A stretch of 60,354 bases of DNA from Clostridia bacterium. Its GTDB lineage: Bacteria; Bacillota; Clostridia; Christensenellales; QALW01. The translations under genes were made by a program, and so were the position numbers. Shown here one piece after another: positions 36,434-46,600 of this stretch; position 1 is the first letter of the stretch; each line of letters starts with the position of its first letter. Under the pieces are notes generated by a model. It saw nothing but the letters and a program-made list of their open reading frames with translations. It searched no databases and was not told the origin of the DNA. The stretch is from NCBI GenBank assembly GCA_017516345.1, contig JAFXDC010000027.1:1-60354 (forward strand), in the 5' to 3' direction.

Positions 36434-39196
36434 TTATTGGCCCCCCTTAATTACGAGATAGTCTCTTGCGGGAACGGTCTTGCCGTTGACCTCGACCTCA
36501 ACCTCGTCGTAGTTTACATATACCACAGTACCGTCGCTGTAGGTGGTACTGGTGAGGTTTGTGCTGATGTTGTCATGGTCTGTGATGGTAAGCGATGCGG
36601 TGTGTCCAAGCTCGTTGTTGTAGCGAACGTAGAACTCAATGGCCTCATCGATCCAGGACTCATAGCAGGTAGCATAAACGTCCTCGAAGTATATGTTGTT
36701 TGTGTCTTTGTTGGGAGCGTACATCCAACGGTATGCCAGACCGCTACCCGTTTCTACCGCCTTGAGCATGCTCTGCAGGCTCTCACCGGACTGGTTGATG
36801 ACCTCTCCGGAATACTCCACGTAGCCGTGAACTACCATCTGGTAGAAGGGTATGGCTTCGTCTGCCATGTAGTGGTTGGAGCTGTTACCCGGGAGCTCAT
36901 AGATAACGTCGGTGCCAAGCAGGGTGTAAACGTTTCCGCCCTCAACTGCCAGGCTGATGTCGGCGTCGGAGTAATTCTTGAAGATCTCGGCGTAAACGTC
37001 CTGTACCTCATCTCTGTCCATAATGGCGTTGAGATGGTAGTCACCGGTGAGGATGTTACCCATCTTGCCAAGGGACACAGCCTTGATGTTTTTGTTCTGA
37101 ATGTCCTTTAATAAGCTCTCGGAGAGGGATTTTACCTTCTGAGGTCTTACGATGCTTGCGGCATGCATATAGTTGCCGGTGTGCATCAGGTTGTACTGAT
37201 AGTACTTAGCGTTGGAGCGGGAAAGCTGACGGGTAACGTCAAGAAGCTCCATAAAGTCGTCAAACATCTTATCCTTATAAACAAGCACCAGCTCGCACTC
37301 GGGATAAAGCGCTATGTCGTTCTCCGCCGCGTACTTCTCGAGCTTGCGATAGCCGTCCCATCCTCCAAGCTCGTTAAGAGGTCTCAAGGAGCCGAATGCG
37401 GTGTTGAACAGACCGTTGTTAGCCCAACCTCTGTATCTGACGTTGATGCCCTTGACTCCGCCGTCAACAAGCTGAGAAAGGATCTCCTGAGCCTCCTGAT
37501 AGGTGGTAAGGGTATTGAGGTAATCGTAACGGATACCCAGGAATGCGGTAACGTCGCTTACGGCACCCTCAAGCTCAAGGTTGAAGGCGATGTCGGAGGC
37601 GTTGTTTACCACCTGATTCATCTTGCCGTTCTTGATAAGATATTCTCTGTAAGTGTCGGCCATATCCGCATAATCGATATCACCCTGAAGAACAGAGTAG
37701 TTGATGCAGATATCTCCGGAGTACTTCTCCTCCTGATAGGTCTTAAGCGAGTTATTGTCGCCGAAGATGGACATATCGTCGGTCTCAATAAGACGGAAGG
37801 AGGAATATGTGTAGTTTACGTTGTTCTTGGTGTTTCTTGCAATGTCGGAAACCACGGTGCCAACTGCTTCGCCGTCCTCGATGACTGCAAAGAGTGTGCT
37901 TGTGGGCTTCTTGATGGCAAATACGGGAAGATGTCCCTGCTCTGCGAAATCAGGCTGCTTGCTGTAGTTCTTACCGCGGTCAATACCGTAAAGCTGAACC
38001 TTGAACTCGGTGGAGATGGCAACCTTGCCGTTGTTGAAGTTGATAAGAGCGCCGCTTCCGTCGGGAGTGAACATATAACCGTCCTCGGTCATATCAGCAC
38101 AGCCGAAGTACTTAAGCACGTCGATAAAGCTGATAACGTATTTGCTCTCGTTAAAAACGATGCCGTCGTTCTTTATCTGAACCTTGAGACCGTCATCGGT
38201 AAGGATGTAGTCCACGGGGATCATATACATGGCACTGCTGCCTGCGACAACGTCATATTCCTCATCCCAAGCCTTACGAAGGGTCTTTACGTCGGGATAC
38301 TGGGAATACTCCTCCATATCCTTGTGCTCCTCATACCACAGAGCAAAGAGTGCCTCCATGGCAGGTCCGGTCAGACCGTTAAGTCTGTTGGAGCGGATGA
38401 TGATGGTCTCCCCCTCGGGGATCTTCTTGATGCCGGGAACGTACATTTCGTACTTTTCCTTCATCTTGGTGGTGGAGGACTCAAACTCCTCCTTGGTCAT
38501 CTTGATGTAGATCTGATTGATGGTCATGGGGTTGGCATTGATAAGCTCCTCTCCCACTGCGGCGATCTTCTCCTCCTCGGTCATACCGATGAGCTGAGTG
38601 TAGATCTCCTTTGCCTTGTTCTTCATCCAATCGCATACCTCAACCGGCATTACCGAGGGAACCACGTAGTCCGGAAGGATATCACCAAGGATATACTTAA
38701 CTCTAAGGCCACCCTCATCGTTATAGGTGAGGTAGTAAGGCATCATTTCAGATTCGTACTCTATAGCCGAAGCCAGGTTGTTTACGCAGTCGGTGAAGCT
38801 GTTAATGGTACGCTGGCTGGCGTCGGTCTTGTCAAGAATGGTAAGAATGAGCTGGCTCTTGAGCTCGTCAGCCTTACCCGACTCGTCAATTACCTTGTCG
38901 GTGGGGTTGGAGTACCACCACTCACCGCTGCTCTTTTGCTTTAAAGCAATGTCAAGACGGTCTTTGTTGATATAAAGCTCATATTTGTCGTTTTCCTGAA
39001 CAAAGCCGTATTTTACTGTGGATCCGTTGCCCATGTCTCTGTCATGGGTCCTTGAATCGTCAACCGGGAATTCCTCAAGTCCATCCCAGTGCTCAGCTCC
39101 AAGCTTCCAGTTGTCATCTGCGCTTTGTACGCATCCGGAGAACAGACCCGCTACTATTGCCAGAACAAGAAGAAGTACTGTTAATTTCTTTTTCAT
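36434..39196 (-). CDS. DUF5696 lipoprotein
   Basis: A 920-residue protein with a lipoprotein signal (lipobox LFSGC, acylated Cys22), a beta-rich N-terminal half (about 60-480) and a C-terminal half (about 540-860) that reads like an alternating beta/alpha barrel: strand-like GVKGINVRYRGW, ALYPECELVLVY and IKAVSLGKMGN. I recognise it as DUF5696, a family that recurs beside YIP1 proteins and sugar ABC transporters. It has no proven activity. Acidic residues such as Glu in YPECEL could be catalytic, but this is inference. Its surface location and company suggest glycan binding or cleavage before import. Confidence 0.78.
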   Translation of the reverse strand: MKKKLTVLLLVLAIVAGLFSGCVQSADDNWKLGAEHWDGLEEFPVDDSRTHDRDMGNGSTVKYGFVQENDKYELYINKDRLDIALKQKSSGEWWYSNPTDKVIDESGKADELKSQLILTILDKTDASQRTINSFTDCVNNLASAIEYESEMMPYYLTYNDEGGLRVKYILGDILPDYVVPSVMPVEVCDWMKNKAKEIYTQLIGMTEEEKIAAVGEELINANPMTINQIYIKMTKEEFESSTTKMKEKYEMYVPGIKKIPEGETIIIRSNRLNGLTGPAMEALFALWYEEHKDMEEYSQYPDVKTLRKAWDEEYDVVAGSSAMYMIPVDYILTDDGLKVQIKNDGIVFNESKYVISFIDVLKYFGCADMTEDGYMFTPDGSGALINFNNGKVAISTEFKVQLYGIDRGKNYSKQPDFAEQGHLPVFAIKKPTSTLFAVIEDGEAVGTVVSDIARNTKNNVNYTYSSFRLIETDDMSIFGDNNSLKTYQEEKYSGDICINYSVLQGDIDYADMADTYREYLIKNGKMNQVVNNASDIAFNLELEGAVSDVTAFLGIRYDYLNTLTTYQEAQEILSQLVDGGVKGINVRYRGWANNGLFNTAFGSLRPLNELGGWDGYRKLEKYAAENDIALYPECELVLVYKDKMFDDFMELLDVTRQLSRSNAKYYQYNLMHTGNYMHAASIVRPQKVKSLSESLLKDIQNKNIKAVSLGKMGNILTGDYHLNAIMDRDEVQDVYAEIFKNYSDADISLAVEGGNVYTLLGTDVIYELPGNSSNHYMADEAIPFYQMVVHGYVEYSGEVINQSGESLQSMLKAVETGSGLAYRWMYAPNKDTNNIYFEDVYATCYESWIDEAIEFYVRYNNELGHTASLTITDHDNISTNLTSTTYSDGTVVYVNYDEVEVEVNGKTVPARDYLVIKGGQ

Positions 39197-39211
39197 ATCT
39201 TTCTCCTCCGT

Positions 39212-39865
39212 TTAATAACGCATGGTCAGCTCTCGGTAGATGGCGTAGATTACACCGAATATCTGTTGCAGCAGGAAGAAGAACAGAACGCCGATGAAGG
39301 CTACGAGGAACATACCGAAGAAAATAACTATGATCGCAAGAATGGTACCCAGTGCACCGTACTGATGTGTAACCATAGTACCGCAGTACAGAAGCATTCC
39401 GGTCCAGAGTATTCCAAAGGCCTGAACAGTGGTGAATATCGCCATCTCGTCCATGGACATAAACTGGGAAGCAACCGTAAGCACCAGGGTAACGATAATG
39501 TAGGGGGCAAGTGAGTAAGCCGTGTAGTGGAATATATCCTTAACGCTTCCCTCACCGTTAAACAGTGTGGTAATACCCCAGTTGGAGTAGCACCACAGAC
39601 CAACTATCAGAACAAATACCGCGGTATCTGTAAAGATGTTGATGCTTTCGGGTCGGATCGCGGCAGGGTTAAAGGTGTAAGCCGCGAACTGCTGGAAGAT
39701 AAGTCCCGACAAAATGAACATTACGTAAAGGGTAACCGATACCGCCGTGCGTGCCTTCTTGTCGTGCTTAAGCTCCCAAAAGCCCTTGAAGGGGTGGAGC
39801 ATGCAATAAAATACATACTTGAAGTCTTCAAAGTATTTCTTAAGAACAGGAATAATCTTATTCAT
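39212..39865 (-). CDS. YIP1 family membrane protein
   Basis: A 217-residue integral membrane protein with about five spans (roughly 45-62, 80-98, 110-130, 150-170 and 178-205) and the opening YFEDFKYVFYCMLHPFKGFWEL, read here as FYCMLHPFKGFWEL, typical of bacterial YIP1-domain proteins. It starts inside the end of the NHL gene (eight-base overlap) behind AGGAGG, so the two are translationally coupled. Function is unknown; in eukaryotes YIP1 proteins work in membrane traffic, which gives no direct clue here. Constant pairing with NHL and DUF5696 genes suggests a membrane assembly around the importer. Confidence 0.8.
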   Translation of the reverse strand: MNKIIPVLKKYFEDFKYVFYCMLHPFKGFWELKHDKKARTAVSVTLYVMFILSGLIFQQFAAYTFNPAAIRPESINIFTDTAVFVLIVGLWCYSNWGITTLFNGEGSVKDIFHYTAYSLAPYIIVTLVLTVASQFMSMDEMAIFTTVQAFGILWTGMLLYCGTMVTHQYGALGTILAIIVIFFGMFLVAFIGVLFFFLLQQIFGVIYAIYRELTMRY

Positions 39866-41771
39866 CAGTCTTTCCTCCTGTCTTTATAAAGTGTCTCAGC
39901 TTTGTAACGACCGCCTTGACTACAAAGAGTACCACAAGCACGAGTATAACGGTCATTATCCAAGGCATCGCTATCTCAAGTTTCTCGTTGCGCAGCTTTG
40001 CAAAGGCCTCTGCATACTCAACGTTATTGTAAGCCTTCATGAAGTTCTCGCAGGCATCCTCATACTCGCCGCGAACGTACTGGATTCGTCCAAGTCCGTT
40101 AAAGGCAAGTCTGGAGTTGGAGGCCTGATCCAGAACCTCGTTCCACTGCTCGATCGCGCGGTCGTACTCTCGGTTCTGCTGGCTCATGGTAGCACTTCTT
40201 ATAAGCTTTCCGTACTCGGTGGGCTTAAAGATGGTTATCTGTCCGGTGGAAGAGTCAAGCACCGCAATGATCATCTGCTTGTAGGTCTCTGCCTCGGGAT
40301 CGTCCGCTGCGATGATTCCGTCCTCAACCGCCGCAAAGGGGAACAGGTTGATGGCAACCGGATCGGTAAATGCACCGTTAACGTTACCCTTGGCACCGAA
40401 GATGAACAAAAGCTCACCCTCTACGTTGTAGGTAAAGACCCTACCCTTGTTGTTGTCAAGTGCATGGTAGATGCCGTCGCTGGCAACCGCAATGTCCACC
40501 ATTGCAGAGTAGTTTTCTCTTGTGATGTCATATCCAAGGTCACCCGACGGAGGATATACGTCGTTTCTCTTAAGAATATCGTCACCGATAGGAGATATTC
40601 TCTTGATGGCGGCACCGATCTCGGATTTAGAGGTAAAGTGACTGTGAAGGTCGCTTCCCTCAATACTGTTGATGGTACCGTAGATCATCTCATCAGTGTC
40701 CAAGCAGATATTGCTGTACTCGGTGGACAGGTTAAGGGTGGTACCCTTCTTCTGATCATCGGTAAGAATTCTGTTAAGGAGCTGGGAAAGGGTCTGCTTA
40801 ACCTTGGTTGCACCGGTAAACTTGGTGAAGGCACCGTCAGAGCTGAGCTCGATGAGTCCCTTGTGGTTACCCTTGGATACAACGTACATGGTGCCCGAGG
40901 CGGTAATGGCTACCTTGATGGGCTTGTACTGGTTGTTGGTGGTGGCATTGTCGGTCTGAGGCTGATCGGGCTCCTCGGTATCGCCCTCGGTGTCGTCCTC
41001 GGTGTCGTCCTCGGTGTCGCCCTCGGTGTCGCCCTCGGTGTCGCCCTCGGTGTCACCCTCGGTATCACCCTCAGTGTCACCCTCGGTGTCGCCCTCGGGA
41101 GTCTCCGGAGCCACGGTGGTACCGTCCTCGGGAAGGAGGCCCTCCGAGCCGTCACCCTCAGCGCTCAGAAGCTCGTCCAATCCCTTAGGCTTGTCAAAGA
41201 GTCTGTCGCACTGATATTTGCCGTTCTCGTCAAGAACAAAGCGGAATATACGGCCGTTGCCGGTGTCACAAACGTAAAGTCTGCCCTGAGAGTCAAAGGT
41301 TACACCCTCGGGAGCATTTACCTTATAGCGAATGCCGTTAAGCATAAATCCGGTAAGGTCGGTAACCACTGCCTGATAGAGCTTATTGCCGTTCTCATCA
41401 AGCTTGTGCTCGCCGTTCTCGTCAAGCACGGGCTTGGTCTCGGTAATTACCGTGGGCTGGCAAAGCAGCTGCTTTTGTGCATATTTTACGTTAAGAATTA
41501 CTATACGGTTGTTGCCCGTATCGGCGATAGCAATATCACCGTTAACGGGGGAGGCCGACATGTCCTCCGGCTTGTTGAGCTTCATGCCGTTGGTTCCGTC
41601 AAACAGTCCCATGGTTACCGAATCGATAACCTTATAGGGAGTATACGCCTGAGGTTCGGCAGTAACGAAGCCTCTGTGGAAGCTGTAGTTATAATAAGGT
41701 GCGGCAAAGGCAGTTACACCCATTGCACAGCACATTATCACTGCTACAACCGCTGCGAAAATCTTCTTCAT
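39858..41771 (-). CDS. NHL-repeat/TPR membrane protein with a TEGD repeat tract
   Basis: A 637-residue protein. It has a signal peptide (about 1-23), NHL-type propeller repeats split in two (blades ending IADTGNNRIVILN and VCDTGNGRIFRF before, IALASDG-type blades after), a central acidic low-complexity tract of about ten TEGD/TEDD units (about 225-270), a short TPR-like pair near 540-600 (EYDRAIEQWNEVLDQASNSRLAFNGLG in part) and one C-terminal membrane span (about 602-624). So the propeller and TPR should face outside. The domain set suggests a docking platform, not an enzyme. The role in the importer is inferred from position. Confidence 0.82.
   Translation of the reverse strand: MKKIFAAVVAVIMCCAMGVTAFAAPYYNYSFHRGFVTAEPQAYTPYKVIDSVTMGLFDGTNGMKLNKPEDMSASPVNGDIAIADTGNNRIVILNVKYAQKQLLCQPTVITETKPVLDENGEHKLDENGNKLYQAVVTDLTGFMLNGIRYKVNAPEGVTFDSQGRLYVCDTGNGRIFRFVLDENGKYQCDRLFDKPKGLDELLSAEGDGSEGLLPEDGTTVAPETPEGDTEGDTEGDTEGDTEGDTEGDTEGDTEDDTEDDTEGDTEEPDQPQTDNATTNNQYKPIKVAITASGTMYVVSKGNHKGLIELSSDGAFTKFTGATKVKQTLSQLLNRILTDDQKKGTTLNLSTEYSNICLDTDEMIYGTINSIEGSDLHSHFTSKSEIGAAIKRISPIGDDILKRNDVYPPSGDLGYDITRENYSAMVDIAVASDGIYHALDNNKGRVFTYNVEGELLFIFGAKGNVNGAFTDPVAINLFPFAAVEDGIIAADDPEAETYKQMIIAVLDSSTGQITIFKPTEYGKLIRSATMSQQNREYDRAIEQWNEVLDQASNSRLAFNGLGRIQYVRGEYEDACENFMKAYNNVEYAEAFAKLRNEKLEIAMPWIMTVILVLVVLFVVKAVVTKLRHFIKTGGKTDE
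40975..41098 (-). repeat. 12-base coding minisatellite (TEGD units)
   Basis: About ten tandem copies of a 12-base unit, GAGGGCGACACC on the coding strand, with a few variants that give TEDD. The copies are nearly identical, as expected for a tract that expands and contracts by slippage. Confidence 0.92.
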
Positions 41772-41788
41772 CTTCTCTGCTGACCTCC

Positions 41789-42643
41789 TTAATCCTTCAT
41801 ACCCGAGGTAGCCATTGTTTCGATGATGTTACTCTGGGAGATTACGAACATTACGATCGGAACCGCCATCATAACTACGGTAACAGCGTTACCAACACCG
41901 GCACGGGCAATACCTACGGAGATTATCTGTTGAAGTGCATAAGCTATGGTCTTAAGGCTCTCGGACTGAATGTAGATGGATGCACCCGCATTCCAAAGGC
42001 CCTGAACCGCAAAGATCATAAGTGTAAGCCATGCACTCTTGATGTTGGGCATTACTATTGACCAGAATACCCTCAGATGGCTTGCACCGTCAACTCGCGC
42101 TGCCTCAACCACCGCCATGGGGATCTGGGTCATAAAGCTTCTTATAAGGTGCAGACCCATTGCTGAGGAGAATACCGGCACGATAAGCGCCCACTGGGTG
42201 TTGATGAAGCCCAGGCTGGACATTATCATGTAGGAGGGTATCCACAAAACTGCGCCGTTGAACATAAGAGCAAGCTCAATGAGCTTTGTGATGAATCTGT
42301 TTCCGGGGAATCTGTGCAGAGAGAGTGCAAATGCGCAAAGCGAGCAGCAAACTATCTGACCTATGGTACCCGCAGCCGTTATAAACAAGGTGTTAAAGAA
42401 GTAACGGGTGAAGGGAACCCACGATGTGTTCATAAGCACGAACAGATCGGTATAGTTGGTGGTTACCCAGTTCTGCGGGAAAATGGTAGGCGGGAAGCGG
42501 AACAGCTCGTCGTTAGGCTTGAAGGAGCTACCAATGGCATAAAGCATGGGAAGAACCATGAATGCACCTATCAGAAGCAGGAACAGTACGGTTGCTATAT
42601 CACCGCCCAAGGAACGGTTTACCTTTTTATATCTTCTTGCCAT
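41789..42643 (-). CDS. carbohydrate ABC permease, MalG-type (first pair)
   Basis: CUT1-type permease of 284 residues with six spans and a normal EAA loop (VEAARVDGASHLRVFWSIVMP). The length is typical. The gene starts just after the MalF-type partner stop, with TAGGTGAG as ribosome site. It pairs with the 314-residue permease encoded directly upstream and should form the translocation pore for the sugar captured by the large binding protein. Confidence 0.94.
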   Translation of the reverse strand: MARRYKKVNRSLGGDIATVLFLLLIGAFMVLPMLYAIGSSFKPNDELFRFPPTIFPQNWVTTNYTDLFVLMNTSWVPFTRYFFNTLFITAAGTIGQIVCCSLCAFALSLHRFPGNRFITKLIELALMFNGAVLWIPSYMIMSSLGFINTQWALIVPVFSSAMGLHLIRSFMTQIPMAVVEAARVDGASHLRVFWSIVMPNIKSAWLTLMIFAVQGLWNAGASIYIQSESLKTIAYALQQIISVGIARAGVGNAVTVVMMAVPIVMFVISQSNIIETMATSGMKD

Positions 42644-42646
42644 TTA

Positions 42647-43591
42647 TCACTCACCTACCTTGTAAATGATCTTTTGGATCAGCTTGTTGCATATTACCAT
42701 CAGGAAGAACAGCACCGTGGTCAGCGCGCAGGCATAGCCCATCTCCATTCGGCTTCCGCCGTAATCCTGAATGTGCAGCAAAAGGGTATGTGCTACGTAG
42801 TCCTGAGTGGGATATCCCGCAAGTGCGGTTATCTGGTCACCTACCGAGAAGGCACTGGTGATACTCATAATAGCACCGAAGAGCATCTGCGGTCTCATAT
42901 AGGGCAGGGTGATGTACCAAAGCTCCTGCCAACGGTTCTTAACACCGTCAAGAGCGCCTGCCTCAAACAGCGTACGGTCTACGTTCTGGAAGCCCGCAAT
43001 AAAGGTAAGGAAGGATACGCCCAAGCTGGACCACAGCAATACTATGATACAGCACGGTACTATGTACGTTACGTCCTCAAGCCAACGGATGTTCTGGGTT
43101 ATAAGTCCAAGCTTGAGCAGGTTACCGTTTAACAGACCGTAGGTATCGGAGGAGAATATCAGCTTCCATACCACGTATACGTTGGCAAGGGTAGGTGCGT
43201 AGTAAACAAGGGTCAGCACCGCTCTTACCTTGGGGGAAAGCTCGTTGATCAGCCACGCAAAGAACAGGGACAGTATGTATCCGCCCGGTCCAAGGATGAC
43301 CGCAAAGAGCATGGTGTTTCTGAACGCCGTCATGAACAGGTCGTCCGCTATAAACATTCTTACGTAGTTGTCCCAGAAGATGAACTTGGGGGCCTCAAGA
43401 ATGTTAAAGTAGGTGAATCCGTAGTAGATAGCGGTAATAACAGGTAAAACCGTAAGGGTTATAAACAGCGCCATGAAGGGCAGCATGAACAGATACAGCA
43501 CCTTGTTATTCCAAGCTTCTCTGAGCTTGGTCTTCATATAGTGACCTAAAAAGCTTTGCTTCTTGGGAGCAAACTGTGTTTCATTAGTCAT
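42647..43591 (-). CDS. sugar ABC permease, MalF-type (first pair)
   Basis: CUT1-type permease of 314 residues with six spans and EAA loop FEAGALDGVKNRWQELWYITLP. The short cytoplasmic start has FLGHYMKTKLREAW before span 1. No extracytoplasmic insert is present, in contrast with the MalF-type permease of the second pair. It follows the binding-protein gene by 14 bases behind AAAGGAGGGG. Confidence 0.94.
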   Translation of the reverse strand: MTNETQFAPKKQSFLGHYMKTKLREAWNNKVLYLFMLPFMALFITLTVLPVITAIYYGFTYFNILEAPKFIFWDNYVRMFIADDLFMTAFRNTMLFAVILGPGGYILSLFFAWLINELSPKVRAVLTLVYYAPTLANVYVVWKLIFSSDTYGLLNGNLLKLGLITQNIRWLEDVTYIVPCCIIVLLWSSLGVSFLTFIAGFQNVDRTLFEAGALDGVKNRWQELWYITLPYMRPQMLFGAIMSITSAFSVGDQITALAGYPTQDYVAHTLLLHIQDYGGSRMEMGYACALTTVLFFLMVICNKLIQKIIYKVGE

Positions 43592-43605
43592 TTTCTACCC
43601 CTCCT

Positions 43606-46600
43606 TTACCAAAGATCCTTGTTGTCAAGCTTATCCTGGAACTCGGCACGCTTACGGGCGATCTCATCGTTTACTATCTTGGAATACTCAAGAAGTATAA
43701 GGTTGCTGTCGCCGTTGGTGTTGATTACCTCTTTCCAAGCAAACTCAACGTTACGTCCCATGTAGTACGAGCCCGGTACCTCGGGAACTCCGCGCACGTA
43801 CTGCCACTGGTCAAGTATAGCATCAAGGCTCTTCTTGTCCCAGGGGAGCTGCTCTACTGCCGCCATGTTAGCGGTCTGATAACGTGCAGCGCTTCCAAGC
43901 AAGCTCTCGATCTCACGGCCGAAGAGTGCCTGAGCCTCGGTTCCTGTCCACCAGGACATGAACTTCCATGCGTTCTCCTGATTCTCGCAGGTGGAAAGCA
44001 TGATGCATACTGCGCCGCCACCGGAGGTGGTGTAGTCTATCGTGCCGTCCTCGCGTACGGTGCCGGGAACCTTCTTGAATTCCCATACGCCGCTGATCTC
44101 GGGTGCAAATACGCTAAGAGTGTTATAAGCACTGTAGCCTGCGATGGCCACCGGGATCTCGCCGGAACGGAAACGGTTTGCAAAGTCGTAGGAGTTGGGC
44201 AGACGCTTAACAGTGAAGAGGTTGGTCCAGATCTTGAAGGCATCAAGCGCCTCGTCCGAATCAAGATTTCCTCTGATTCCGTCATACTCATACTCATCGC
44301 TCATTACGTAGATCTCGCCGCCCTGCTGATAAAGCAGAGTAGCATATATACCCAGTGTGCCGCCAACCATGCCAAGCACGGGAACCGGCATACCGAAGTT
44401 CATGGATTTATTCTGGAGAAGCGGAAGGATATTGTAGATATCGTCCCAGGTATCAAGGTCGGTCTCGGGATTGATTCCAAGCTCCTCAAGAACGTCGGTT
44501 CTGTAGTAGAGCATGTTGAAATCCTGAGTCTCGGGCAGACCGTAGATGCCTGTACGGAAGCGAACAGGGGTAAGGGCACTTTCATGGAACTGTGCAAAGA
44601 CCTCTTCTCTGTTTGCGAATTTGTCCTGGTTAAGGTTTACAACCGCGCCGCGCAAAGCGTAGTTGACCGCATCGCTCGAGCCTCTGGAGAGACATACGTC
44701 GGGGCCGTTGCCTGCAAGGGTGGCGGGGAGAAGTGCTCCACCTGCAACCAGCTTGAGGTTTACGGCTACGTTGTGCACCATGCTGAAGCGGGAGTCGATG
44801 ATCTGCTTAAGTACGTTAGCGTTATCTCTGTTACCTGCGTTTCCCGCACCGGTCTCGATCCATACCTCTACCGGATCTGCATCCTCAATGGTAACAGAGC
44901 CGATGGTATCGTAATCCTCGGTAAAGGAAGCGATGAAGGAGGACAGCTCGTGAACAAGTCTGTCAAAGAAGCCTGCATCTCCCTCGGGAAGCTCACGGTC
45001 GGGCGAGCAAACGATTATGTAGTCAAGCTGTAAGGGCTGCTGGCGCATGTTGTTGATCCATGTTCCCAGAGCCGCAATGTTATCCTTAATGTCGGTGAAG
45101 CGCTCCTTAAGGGTGTCCATTCTCTTCTCAACGTCGTCAAGAATAAGGATGAGCTTACGAAGAACGCTGGACTGCTCGTTGGCCTTTCCGTCATAAGCGT
45201 CCATTACCCTCTTCTCGATGTCCTTAAGACGTGCATTCTCCTCCTTGAAGGTGCGAAGCGCACCGGGAGCTACCTTGTCAAACTGGTAGTCACGGTTAAG
45301 GTCGGGGGATGCACCGGTAAGCATAAGGATCTGACGGTATGCCTGGTTAAGATTGGTAAGGCATTCCTCGGTATCCTGAAGTATATCGCTGAGGTTGCCA
45401 AGGGTGACCTCCATGCGGATGGTGTGCTTTCCGGGCTCAAGGTAGAAGGTCATATACTCACGGTCCTGGCTTGCGCCCACCTGATACATAACGTAGTTGG
45501 TGGTGTAACCAAAGATCATGTCGTTGGTCTCCTGGGTTACCTCCTTACCGTCGAGCATAAAGCGTCTGTGAGCGTTTGCGCCGCCCATTACGTTCTGCTT
45601 CGCCTTCAGGGCGATCTTGTAAAGGCCTGCGGTCTTTACCTCAAAGCTCCACTCCATCCAGGAGCCTACGTACTGCCACTTCTCGCCGCCGATAGAATTC
45701 AGACGGATCTTGCTGGTGTGGTAGGGCTCCATGCTGGGTGTAGAGCGGTCGCTGATGGCGTAAAGGGTAGGATCGCTCTTATCCGAGGGATCCTCAGCCT
45801 GTATCTTTATAAAGGTATCATCGTTGTCGGGAACCGCAACGTAGCCCTTATCCTTGTACTGCTGTGCAAGCTCTGCATAGGTAACGGGAGCCTGGTACTG
45901 GTAAAGGGTAACCTCGCCTATGGCGAAGGTCTCGCTTATGGGAGTAAGAGCTAAAACGTGCTCACCTTTTTCAAGATAGAAGGCCAAAGGAATGGAATAA
46001 TAGCCCAGATAATCGCGAACGATTCCGGTCTGCCAGCCCTCTTTTTCTATCTGGAAGGGACGAAGCTCGTTATTGGTCTTCTCGTCAAGCTTTATGGGCG
46101 TCTCGTTCTTCCACATACGGGTGAAGTTGATCTGACGGGCGTCATAATAGGGCAGCTTGCCGTCAATATAAACGCCTCTGCCGATGTCCGAGCCCTTGGA
46201 AGAGTATTTTGTAACACTGCTTCCGTTGTCAACCTCGAAGCTAAGGAAGGTGTAATAGGTTACCTTGAGGTTATAAAGACCTGTCTCGGGCACGTTTACC
46301 TTCCATCCTATTATATTATTGTCATCCGAAACCACCGCTTCCACACCTTCAAAGGTGCCCATGGGCATCTTCTTGTCGGTAGCGTTGAAATCCGCGTCAA
46401 GAACCGTATGATCCTTGGCGGATAACACTATTTGGGTATTCGGACGTGCCGCAGTAGCATACTTGGCTATATAGCTGTCGTACGCTTCGGCCTTCGCGGT
46501 AGATTTGATACCGCTGTCGGTTGAGTTTGTCGCGGCTACCGTAGCCGTGTCGCCCTGAGCAAATGCGCTTATGCCCAACATGGACGCACACAGTGCAACT

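Noticed and set aside
37163..38944. 593-codon plus-strand open frame across the DUF5696 gene
   Set aside because: Antisense shadow. The minus-strand gene has a signal peptide, ribosome site and operon context; the plus-strand frame has none.
40975..41098. CRISPR-like tandem array
   Set aside because: The repeat unit is 12 bases without spacers and lies in frame inside a protein gene; it is a coding minisatellite.
39819..41783. 654-codon plus-strand open frame across the NHL/TPR gene
   Set aside because: Antisense shadow, including the antisense reading of the 12-base repeat; no ribosome site.
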